In this document: one piece after another, positions 5,633-11,207 of the stretch
Numbering within the stretch: the first letter of the stretch is position 1
Layout of the letters: each line of letters opens with the position of its first letter
Source of the DNA: an uncultured Mycoplasmatota bacterium
GTDB lineage: Bacteria > Bacillota_I > Bacilli_A > RF39 > UBA660
DNA length: 11,207 nt
Reading direction: 5' to 3'
NCBI GenBank assembly: GCA_947296775.1
Contig: CAMYRF010000013.1
Span: forward strand, 1 to 11,207
Notes under the pieces: model-generated
What the model was told of the DNA's origin: nothing
What the model saw: the letters and a program-made list of their open reading frames with translations, nothing else
Databases searched by the model: none
Program-made: the position numbers and the translations under genes

Positions 5633-5665
5633 TAAAACCTTAGTTTTTACTAAGGTTTTATTGTT
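5633..5665 (+). terminator. Rho-independent terminator of the collagen cluster
   Basis: TAAAACCTTAG (5633-5643) pairs perfectly with CTAAGGTTTTA (5650-5660) around a 6-base loop, beginning 5 bases after the stop of the third collagen-like gene. The descending arm supplies the T-run. Both strands could use it, but only the plus-strand gene is adjacent. Confidence 0.8.
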
Positions 5666-5693
5666 AGTTTAATTTTATTTTTTAGGAACTTTA

Positions 5694-5834
5694 CTATTTA
5701 GTCTTGCGCAAAGTTTTATGATATTCATATCGCTTCTCTGGATCCGTGTTAAAATAGTTTTCTAAACTCTCTTTGATGCTTAAATAAGATTCATGCAAAG
5801 CATTATAAAATAATTGTACCCTTTGGAATAATAG
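5694..5834 (-). pseudogene. Gene remnant: C-terminal fragment of an unrecognised protein
   Basis: On the minus strand, 46 sense codons run from just after a TGA (5837-5835) to a TAG (5696-5694). They encode LLFQRVQLFYNALHESYLSI and continue KESLENYFNTDPEKRYEYHK, ending TLRKTK. The composition is protein-like and its base content is less AT-rich than the flanks. There is no ATG and no ribosome site; the only in-frame alternative, a TTG, would give 34 residues. I do not recognise the family. It looks like the end of a gene whose 5' part was lost, lying between the collagen terminator and the terminator of the phosphomutase gene. It accounts for most of the 217 gene-free bases here. A small real gene or chance are alternatives. 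Confidence 0.35.
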
Positions 5835-5861
5835 TCACTATCAAAATGTAAACTGTTTTAG

Positions 5862-5893
5862 AAAAATGCATCTTTTATTATGAATGCATTTTT
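5862..5893 (-). terminator. Terminator hairpin overlapping the phosphomutase stop codon
   Basis: AAAAATGCAT (5862-5871) and ATGCATTTTT (5884-5893) form a 10-bp stem with a 12-base loop that contains the TAA stop of the phosphomutase gene. On the minus strand the descending arm ends in TTTTT. The stem is AT-rich and therefore of modest strength. Confidence 0.55.
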
Positions 5894-7263
5894 ATTTGAT
5901 TGTTTATTTCGTTTGTAAATTCTTCTTCTATTTCTTTTAATCTATCTTCTGTTTTTGCTTCAAATCTTATTGTTAAGTTTGGTCCTGTATTGCTGGCTCT
6001 AATAAGTCCCCAACTATCATCGAATTCTACTCTTACTCCGTCGATATCTTCATAATCGTAATTTTGTTTTTTTACGTATTCTTTGATTCCGTTTACGATA
6101 TTAAATTTATTTTCTTCGGTTACTTTTACTTTGGTTTCTTCTGTTGAATAATATTTATTTGTACCTTCTAAAAGTTCACTAAATTTTTTATCTGTTTTTG
6201 AAAGTAATTCTATTATTCTAAGTCCTGCATATATTCCATCATCGAATCCTTGATATTTATCTCTAAAATAGAAATGTCCTGAATATTCACCACCAAAATC
6301 GAAGTTTCCTTCTTGCATTTTTATATTTTGGTATGAGTTTCCTGTTCTATTCATTACTGGCTGTATATCGATTTGATTTAAACCATCTATTAATGTTCTT
6401 GAACATTTTACATCGAAAAGGCCTTTTCTGTTTTTTAGATTTTCATTTAAGTGTCTATATATTATTAACATTAGTAAATCAGCAGTAAGGAAATTACCGT
6501 TTTCGTCTACTACTCCTACTCTATCAGCGTCACCATCTATTCCAATTCCAAAGTCTGAATTTGTTTCTTTTACTTTTTTGCCTAAATCTATCATATATTC
6601 ACTTACTGCTGGATCTGGTGTATGATTTGGGAACTCTGGATTACTGTCGCAGTAAAGTAACTCATAATCTATGTTAAACATATCTAATATTTCTTTGATT
6701 ACTATACTACCTGTTCCATTACCACAATCTACTGTAACTTTTATTTTTCTATCGCCTAAGTTTATACTTTTTTTGATGTTTTCTAAGTATGCTTCTTTTA
6801 TGTCTTTTTTTGTTATTTGCCCTTCTTCTTTTGTTAGAAACTCTTGTTTATATGTAAAGTCTTTAAAGTCTTCTATTAATTTTCCGCAAGCATTACCTAT
6901 TTTGGAAAATGAAATTTTGAAGCCATTATATTCTTTGGTATTATGGCTTGCAGTTATCATGATACCTACTGGTACATCATAGTATATTTTTGCAAAGTAA
7001 TACATTGGTGTGGTTACAAGGTCTAAACTTACTACATCTACCCCTGTTTCTATTATTCCTTTGATAAGGGCATTATTTAACATTGGTGATGTTGTTCTGT
7101 TGTCATGTCCAATTATTACTTTTGTGTGGCCTTGATTCGCTATATATGTTCCATAACTTTTACCTAAGGTATACGCAACATCTTCTGTAAGATCTGTTTC
7201 AGCGATACCTCTTAAATCATATTCTCTAAATATATTTTGGTTTATATTTTTTGTAAGTTGCAT
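5878..7263 (-). CDS. manB: Phosphomannomutase/phosphoglucomutase
   Basis: This 461-aa cytoplasmic alpha-D-phosphohexomutase interconverts hexose 6- and 1-phosphates, feeding GDP-mannose or UDP-glucose type precursors for surface glycans. All four family signatures are present. They are the phosphoserine loop TASHN with S106, the Mg-binding DGDADR with D243, D245 and D247, the sugar-specificity loop GEYSGH (325-330), and the phosphate-binding RASNTGPN (422-429) before TIRFEA. Length is normal. The ATG at 7263 is chosen because AGGAG (7276-7272) is 8 bases upstream; the in-frame ATG at 7284 falls inside the -10 box. It is divergent from the NodB deacetylase gene. The GE(Y)SGH loop does not by itself separate mannose from glucose specificity, so the gene symbol is by family. 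Supplying sugar for the neighbouring collagen-like proteins is only a context guess. Confidence 0.92.
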   Translation of the reverse strand: MQLTKNINQNIFREYDLRGIAETDLTEDVAYTLGKSYGTYIANQGHTKVIIGHDNRTTSPMLNNALIKGIIETGVDVVSLDLVTTPMYYFAKIYYDVPVGIMITASHNTKEYNGFKISFSKIGNACGKLIEDFKDFTYKQEFLTKEEGQITKKDIKEAYLENIKKSINLGDRKIKVTVDCGNGTGSIVIKEILDMFNIDYELLYCDSNPEFPNHTPDPAVSEYMIDLGKKVKETNSDFGIGIDGDADRVGVVDENGNFLTADLLMLIIYRHLNENLKNRKGLFDVKCSRTLIDGLNQIDIQPVMNRTGNSYQNIKMQEGNFDFGGEYSGHFYFRDKYQGFDDGIYAGLRIIELLSKTDKKFSELLEGTNKYYSTEETKVKVTEENKFNIVNGIKEYVKKQNYDYEDIDGVRVEFDDSWGLIRASNTGPNLTIRFEAKTEDRLKEIEEEFTNEINNQIKMHS

Positions 7264-7282
7264 TTTATCATCTCCTATTTTC

Positions 7283-7311
7283 ATTATATATTATTTAAGG
7301 TTTTCTAACAA
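7283..7311 (-). promoter_or_regulatory. Promoter of the phosphomutase gene
   Basis: On the minus strand, TTGTTA (7311-7306) and TATAAT (7288-7283) are separated by 17 bases. The predicted start site falls near 7276, at the edge of the ribosome site, giving a very short leader of about a dozen bases and excluding the upstream ATG at 7284 as the start. Confidence 0.65.
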
Positions 7312-7375
7312 TGTTTCGGTTCTTATTTTTACATAATTAGACAAATGATGCGTATTATTTATTGTAGGTGGTTTT

Positions 7376-8431
7376 ATGAAAAGAAAGTTGTTTTATGTTG
7401 TAATATTTGTTATGCTTCTTTTTGTTTTAGGATTTGTGCTGTTTGGAGGACGTGGTAAAAATGCAATTGAGGAAAGTAAATGCAGTCCGAGGGTTGTTTT
7501 GAACGGGAAAGAGGTTATCCATTTAAATTTAGGCAGTGAATATAAAGAAGAGGGTTTTAAAGCTAGCTGTGGTAATAAAGATATTAGTAAAAAAGTAAAG
7601 ATTACTAGTAATGTTAACGTTAATGAGGCTGGAAATTATGAGCTTAATTATATTGTTAGTTATAATGGAATTAAAGCTATAACTAAAAGATATGTTAAAA
7701 TTACTGGCAAACCATTCTATAAAGATAGCTATGACAATATTGATAATACTATGCATGGTTGGTGGAGTGGCAATAAAAAAGATCATACAAGACCGGCTGG
7801 TGGTGCGGATATTAATGAACTAAAAAAATATAATGCTTATTTTATGGGTCCTAATGAAAAGGTTTTATATTTAACTTTTGATGAAGGTGGAAATGACACA
7901 TATGTTAAAGAAATTGTTGATGTTTTGAATAATAATGATGTTAAGGCTACTTTCTTCTTATGCGGACAGTACATTTTGGATAATAAAGATTTGATTAAAA
8001 AAATAGCTGACACGGGTCATTCTGTTGGAAATCATACTGATAATCATTATAGTATGCCTAGTTTAGCTACTAGAGAAAATTTCAATAAATATTTAGCTGA
8101 GGTTCAAATGATCGAAGATAGTTACCGTGATATTACTGGCAAGGAACTTGATAAGGTATATCGTGACCCTCGAGGTGAATGGAGCTTTCGTGATTTACAA
8201 ATTATGAAAGATATGGGTTATAAGAGTTTCTTTTATAGTGCGGATTATATGGATTTTGGTGGTAATGTTTCTAAGGAATACGCCTTAAATGAACTTATGA
8301 AGCGTTATCACAATGGGGCTATTTATTTAATGCATCCTAAAAATAAAGGTAATTATGAGGCTTTAGATACTTTTATTAAGGAAATGAAAAAGCTTGGTTA
8401 TAGGTTTGATTTGGTTAAAAATATTGGTTAA
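7376..8431 (+). CDS. Membrane-anchored NodB polysaccharide deacetylase with Ig-like stalk (PdaA-like)
   Basis: This encodes 351 aa. Residues 1-24 are an N-terminal signal/anchor (MKRK plus a hydrophobic stretch), so the rest lies outside the membrane. Residues 36-110 form an Ig-like domain of the DUF5011 type (VVLNGKEVIHLNLGSEYKEE ... AGNYELNYIVS). Then HGWWSGNKKDHTRPAGGADI leads into the NodB domain (about 160-347). Its motifs are TFDEGG with D169 as base, HTDNH with H220 and H224 for metal, RDPRG (263-267) and LMH with H320. The metal-motif second residue is E170 where D is usual; PdaA-type enzymes also vary here. It probably removes N-acetyl groups from peptidoglycan, as PdaA does in spore cortex delta-lactam formation. 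C36 and C65 in the stalk could form a disulfide. AGGTGG is 5 bases before the ATG. Confidence 0.88.
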   Translation: MKRKLFYVVIFVMLLFVLGFVLFGGRGKNAIEESKCSPRVVLNGKEVIHLNLGSEYKEEGFKASCGNKDISKKVKITSNVNVNEAGNYELNYIVSYNGIKAITKRYVKITGKPFYKDSYDNIDNTMHGWWSGNKKDHTRPAGGADINELKKYNAYFMGPNEKVLYLTFDEGGNDTYVKEIVDVLNNNDVKATFFLCGQYILDNKDLIKKIADTGHSVGNHTDNHYSMPSLATRENFNKYLAEVQMIEDSYRDITGKELDKVYRDPRGEWSFRDLQIMKDMGYKSFFYSADYMDFGGNVSKEYALNELMKRYHNGAIYLMHPKNKGNYEALDTFIKEMKKLGYRFDLVKNIG

Positions 8432-8451
8432 TTTATATTTTGAAAATAAAT

Positions 8452-8479
8452 CCCATTACTTTTTGTAATGGGTTATTTT
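8452..8479. terminator. Bidirectional terminator between convergent genes
   Basis: CCCATTAC (8452-8459) pairs perfectly with GTAATGGG (8465-8472) around a TTTTT loop, followed by TTATTTT on the plus strand and preceded by an A-rich run that serves as the T-rich tail on the minus strand. It lies between the stops of the deacetylase (plus) and the UDG-fold gene (minus). Confidence 0.85.
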
Positions 8480-8480
8480 G

Positions 8481-9005
8481 CTAATGTATTTTTTCTATTT
8501 CATTAATAATAGATTTTACTTTATCTATATAAGTGTTTATATATTTTCTTTTGTATACATAAATATATGATGGGTGTTCTAGATAATATATTTTGGCATC
8601 TATTTTTATTTTATTTTGGTTTATGTATTTTGTAGTGAAATCATATACTTTTTTTCCTAATAAAAAGATAACTTTTGGTTTTACTAGGCTTATTTCTAGT
8701 AAAAGATTTGGCATGCATTTTTGCATTTCTTCTTTTTTTGGATATCTTATTTTATTTTTTTCATCTAGTGGCAAGCATTTAACTAGATTAGTTTTATAAA
8801 ATGAATATTCTTTCAAACTTTCTTCTATTTGTTTTATTACTTTTCCGCTATTGGTATCATCTTGAAGTGGAATTGCTGTTTTTATATCGGAAACTTTTTT
8901 TGCTGAAAGGCCAACCCACATAATATCGCTTTTTTTTATTTTTTCTGTAAGTGGTTTTTGGTTTTTGTGTAAATTACAGTGCTGACACTTTTTGATTTCC
9001 TTCAT
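8481..9005 (-). CDS. Divergent uracil-DNA-glycosylase superfamily protein with four-cysteine pattern
   Basis: This 174-aa protein resembles family-4-like UDGs, which excise uracil and related bases from DNA. An N-terminal CQHC (C7, C10) plus C77 (YKTNLVKCLPL) and C97 (KCMPNLLLEI) give the four-cysteine layout of a [4Fe-4S] ligand set. VKPKVIFLLGKKV (108-120) is the typical central strand, and EHPSYIYVY (143-151) holds the conserved HPS histidine H144. The glycine/acid-rich active-site motif near the N-terminus of true family 4 enzymes (GExPG-type) is not seen; the corresponding IMWVGLSAKK is different, so activity may differ or be absent. ATG 9005 has AGGAGAGGA upstream and lies inside the 3' end of the radical SAM gene (32-base overlap), implying coupled translation. 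Confidence 0.78.
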   Translation of the reverse strand: MKEIKKCQHCNLHKNQKPLTEKIKKSDIMWVGLSAKKVSDIKTAIPLQDDTNSGKVIKQIEESLKEYSFYKTNLVKCLPLDEKNKIRYPKKEEMQKCMPNLLLEISLVKPKVIFLLGKKVYDFTTKYINQNKIKIDAKIYYLEHPSYIYVYKRKYINTYIDKVKSIINEIEKIH

Positions 9006-10320
9006 ATTGATATTCCTCTCCTATTTGGTTTGTTTTGATAATTAGTTCATTAATGATTTCGTCTGGGCAGTTACTAAAGTTACCAGCGGTAAAATTAAAT
9101 TGTTTTCTACCTTCTAGCGTGTTTAAATCGTCGTTGTGTCTATACTCTATTTTCTTATTTAGCCTATTATATAATTCTGTTCCATGATAAGGTCTAAATT
9201 GAAAAGCACTTGTTCTAAATTTTCCTTTTGTGTATTTGGAAATTTCGCTTAAAGTAGTAGCTAGCTCAAATGTTTGCATGCATTCTTCATAAGTTTCTGT
9301 TGGAAGTCCATACATGAAGTAACCTTTTACATTTATGCCGGCTTCTAATAGTTTTTTTATACCGATTTTTATTTCTTCTATTGATCCTATTTTATGGATA
9401 TAATTTCTTATTCTTTCACTACCTGATTCTATTCCAATTTCTAATTCGCGGCAACCTGAACTATATAATTTTTCTAATAAATCATCGGCATTTTTTAATG
9501 AGTTTATATGGCACATTGCACGCCAATGAAAATTAAATTTTTCAAATATTTCTATTGCGGTTTTTATACTATTTGCGTTTTTTAAAAATAAATCATCTAA
9601 TATTCTAATGCTTTGTGTGTCTGGGCTTGTTTGTTTTATATATTCTAGTTCTTTGGTGATATCTTCTTTTGACCTTATTCTTACTTCGACATCTTTATTA
9701 AGACTTCTAGCGCCACCGCAAAAGGCACAATTATATAAACATTCTCTTGATGTTACAATAGCCTCTTCTATTTCTCCATAAACATTGGTTATTTGTCTAC
9801 CGTCAAATAGACTTCTATCTAGTTGTAATCTACTTAAATCTGAAGGAAAATATAGCGAATTGTTATTTACTTGATACACGTTTTTATTTTCCTTGCTTAT
9901 AACTGGTGATTCTATTACTTGGTGTTTAACTATGTCTGGTATTATATATTCTCCTTCACCAATTATTATATTTATTTGGTTTTTTGTATTGAAATTAATA
10001 ATGTCTTTATATAAGAATTTTGTGCTTTTGCCACCGACTATAAAGGTTGTGTTTGTTTGGCATTTTTCTATTAATTCTTTTACTAGGTCATAATTGATGG
10101 AAAAAATATTTATACCAACTGCGTCTGGTTTTTCTATTTCGATAATTTGTAATAATTCGTTTACTGTATAATTATTATATACAGCATCTATTATTTGAGT
10201 ATCGATATTTTGATTTTTTAATGATGTTGCAATATAGCCTTGACCGAATGGTGGTAAATAATCTTCTTTATCTGCTACTTTTTTATTATATATTGGTGAA
10301 TTAATTAACAATACTTTCAT
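8974..10320 (-). CDS. B12-binding-domain radical SAM protein
   Basis: This encodes a 448-aa protein. An N-terminal Rossmann-like domain of the cobalamin-binding type (about 1-135) contains VLLINSP, LPPFGQGYIATSLK and IIIGEGEY, but no DxHxxG histidine motif, so any B12 would bind base-off without His. The radical SAM domain (about 185-400) has CLYNCAFC with C194, C198 and C201 binding [4Fe-4S]. It also has GIESGS (296-301), a SAM-contacting motif, and YFMYGLPTET (334-343). This layout is shared by methyltransferases and cyclases of the BchE/B12-rSAM class; the substrate cannot be read from sequence. Start 10320 is supported by AGGAG 8 bases upstream. It overlaps and probably is co-translated with the UDG-fold gene downstream. 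An extended -10 promoter precedes it. Confidence 0.9.
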   Translation of the reverse strand: MKVLLINSPIYNKKVADKEDYLPPFGQGYIATSLKNQNIDTQIIDAVYNNYTVNELLQIIEIEKPDAVGINIFSINYDLVKELIEKCQTNTTFIVGGKSTKFLYKDIINFNTKNQINIIIGEGEYIIPDIVKHQVIESPVISKENKNVYQVNNNSLYFPSDLSRLQLDRSLFDGRQITNVYGEIEEAIVTSRECLYNCAFCGGARSLNKDVEVRIRSKEDITKELEYIKQTSPDTQSIRILDDLFLKNANSIKTAIEIFEKFNFHWRAMCHINSLKNADDLLEKLYSSGCRELEIGIESGSERIRNYIHKIGSIEEIKIGIKKLLEAGINVKGYFMYGLPTETYEECMQTFELATTLSEISKYTKGKFRTSAFQFRPYHGTELYNRLNKKIEYRHNDDLNTLEGRKQFNFTAGNFSNCPDEIINELIIKTNQIGEEYQYEGNQKVSAL

Positions 10321-10353
10321 ATATGCATCTCCTAGTTTTTTTGTTATAAACTT

Positions 10354-10362
10354 ATTATAGCA
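10354..10362 (-). promoter_or_regulatory. Extended -10 promoter of the radical SAM gene
   Basis: On the minus strand, TGC-TATAAT (10362-10354) is a perfect extended -10 element. No good -35 hexamer is found 16-18 bases upstream, which is usual for this promoter type. The gene's AGGAG follows about 20 bases downstream. Confidence 0.6.
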
Positions 10363-10395
10363 AAATTATGTTTTGATGGCTAGTTTAGTTCATGT

Positions 10396-10423
10396 AAAAA
10401 CATCCATTTAATTTGGATGTTTT
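10396..10423 (-). terminator. Rho-independent terminator of the LysM gene
   Basis: On the minus strand, AAAACATCCA (10423-10414) pairs with TGGATGTTTT (10406-10397) around a 7-base loop, ending in five T residues. It starts 2 bases after the LysM stop codon at 10428-10426. Confidence 0.8.
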
Positions 10424-10425
10424 CT

Positions 10426-11207
10426 TTATGGAAGTCTTAGTGTTTGACCTATTTGAAGTGTATTGCTTGTTAAGCTGTTTAATGATTTTAAAGTGTTTAC
10501 AGTTGTGTTATATCTATTTGCGATACTCCATAGGCTATCTCCTGATTTTACTGTATAAGTATTTCCTGATGATGTTACTGATGTTGGAATTAATAATGTT
10601 TGACCTATTGATAGGCTATCACTTGTTAATCCATTTAATGTTCTTATGGCATTTACTGTTGTACCATATCTATTTGCAATATTCCATAAGCTATCACCAG
10701 CTTTTACGATATAGGTATTTGATGTTGTTGGTGTTCCGCCTGTGCCGCCTGATTCACTACTTGGAACTCTTAAAACTTGACCTACCGATAAATTGTCACT
10801 TGTTAGGTTGTTTAATGATTTTAGATTGTTAACGGTGGTGCCATATCTATTTGCGATACTCCATAGACTATCGCCTGATTTTACCGTGTAAGTGTTTGAT
10901 TCTACTATGGTTTCTCCTGTGTTGCCTGGAAGCTTTAATGTTTGACCTACTGATAAATTATCGCTTGTAAGTCCGTTTAATGATTTTAAAGTGTTTACAG
11001 TTGTATTATATCTGTTTGCAATACTCCATAAACTATCTCCTGATTTTACTGTATAGGTATTCCCTGTTGTTGGTGTACTTGGTGCTTCACCTGTACTACC
11101 TGGAACAGTTAAAATTTGACCTATTTGTAAAGTGTTACTTGTAAGACCATTTAGGGCTTTTAGTTCGTTTACTGTTGTATTATATTTATTGGCTATGCTC
11201 CATAAGC
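10426..11207 (-). CDS. LysM-repeat protein, C-terminal part (runs off the right edge)
   Basis: The minus-strand frame enters from the right edge and stops with TAA at 10428-10426, giving 259 codons and part of another. It consists wholly of LysM domains of 45 residues of the form NTYTVKSGDSLWSIANRYNT followed by TVN-LKSLN-LTS-L-IGQTL-P. Four are complete and one is cut by the edge, separated by linkers of 7-14 residues rich in Ser, Thr, Gly and Pro (for example TSVTSSG and SSESGGTGGTPTTS). LysM binds N-acetylglucosamine-containing glycans, chiefly peptidoglycan. The repeats end the protein, so any enzymatic domain (amidase, NlpC/P60, muramidase) or signal peptide must lie at the missing N-terminus. 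It is likely an exported wall hydrolase or a spore-coat/cortex morphogenetic protein. Confidence 0.93.
   Translation of the reverse strand, partial: LWSIANKYNTTVNELKALNGLTSNTLQIGQILTVPGSTGEAPSTPTTGNTYTVKSGDSLWSIANRYNTTVNTLKSLNGLTSDNLSVGQTLKLPGNTGETIVESNTYTVKSGDSLWSIANRYGTTVNNLKSLNNLTSDNLSVGQVLRVPSSESGGTGGTPTTSNTYIVKAGDSLWNIANRYGTTVNAIRTLNGLTSDSLSIGQTLLIPTSVTSSGNTYTVKSGDSLWSIANRYNTTVNTLKSLNSLTSNTLQIGQTLRLP
10429..11207 (-). repeat. Tandem LysM-coding repeats (4 full plus 1 partial)
   Basis: LysM-coding blocks of 135 bases occupy 10429-10563, 10585-10719, 10762-10896, 10927-11061 and 11101 to the edge. DNA identity between blocks is high, with mostly third-position changes and clusters of amino-acid changes (for example NAIRTLN against NTLKSLN). 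The fourth block from the edge (10585-10719) is the most diverged, with NTYIVKAGDSLWNIA. Unequal crossing-over is probably changing copy number. Confidence 0.85.

Noticed and set aside
7328..7358. Promoter TTTACA/TATTAT for the deacetylase gene
   Set aside because: The spacer is 19 bases and both boxes are imperfect; not strong enough to call.
10413..10832. Plus-strand open frame opposite the LysM repeats
   Set aside because: It is Leu/Tyr/Cys-rich, mirrors the antisense of the repeats, and begins inside the LysM gene's terminator. The minus strand gives clear LysM domains.

Overview
The window is strongly AT-rich and uses the standard bacterial code: tryptophan is always TGG, and every gene whose end is visible stops with TAA or TAG. 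Strong AGGAG-type ribosome sites, rho-independent hairpins, a collagen-repeat gene cluster, a PdaA-like NodB deacetylase and a LysM-repeat protein point to a low-GC Bacillota, probably a host-associated and possibly spore-forming Bacilli or Clostridia lineage. The genus cannot be named from this alone.

Left part (1-4400, nearly all minus strand). From the window edge inwards: the N-terminus of a pyridoxamine-phosphate-oxidase-fold protein, a small four-helix membrane protein, a YhcG/DUF1016 PDDEXK nuclease with its own promoter and a palindromic operator-like site, and a 333-base gene-free stretch rich in inverted repeats. Next come a large serine recombinase (619 aa) and a 91-aa unknown protein just upstream of it. 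A block of three palindromes and an atypical tRNA-Thr(GGU) behind a perfect TTGACA-17-TATAAT promoter close this part. It reads as the integration end of a mobile element carrying a likely defence-type nuclease. The other end and the attachment duplication are not visible.

Middle (4500-5660, plus strand). Three tandem collagen-like genes share one reading frame phase. The first two end in the same short tail. The third carries a BclA/C1q-like jelly-roll tail and has no ATG, GTG or TTG start. A rho-independent terminator follows. These look like trimeric surface or spore-surface filaments.

Right part (5690-11207). After a short gene remnant come a phosphomannomutase/phosphoglucomutase (minus) and a divergent membrane-anchored NodB deacetylase with an Ig-like stalk (plus). 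A bidirectional terminator separates these from an overlapping pair, a B12-type radical SAM protein followed by a divergent uracil-DNA-glycosylase-fold protein (minus). The window ends inside a LysM-repeat protein (minus, at least five LysM units). The theme here is the cell envelope: sugar-phosphate supply, peptidoglycan deacetylation, peptidoglycan binding and collagen-like filaments.

The main points worth a second look are the repeat-rich stretch at 1778-2047, the tRNA/palindrome/recombinase junction, the start-less third collagen gene, and the radical SAM/UDG-fold pair.
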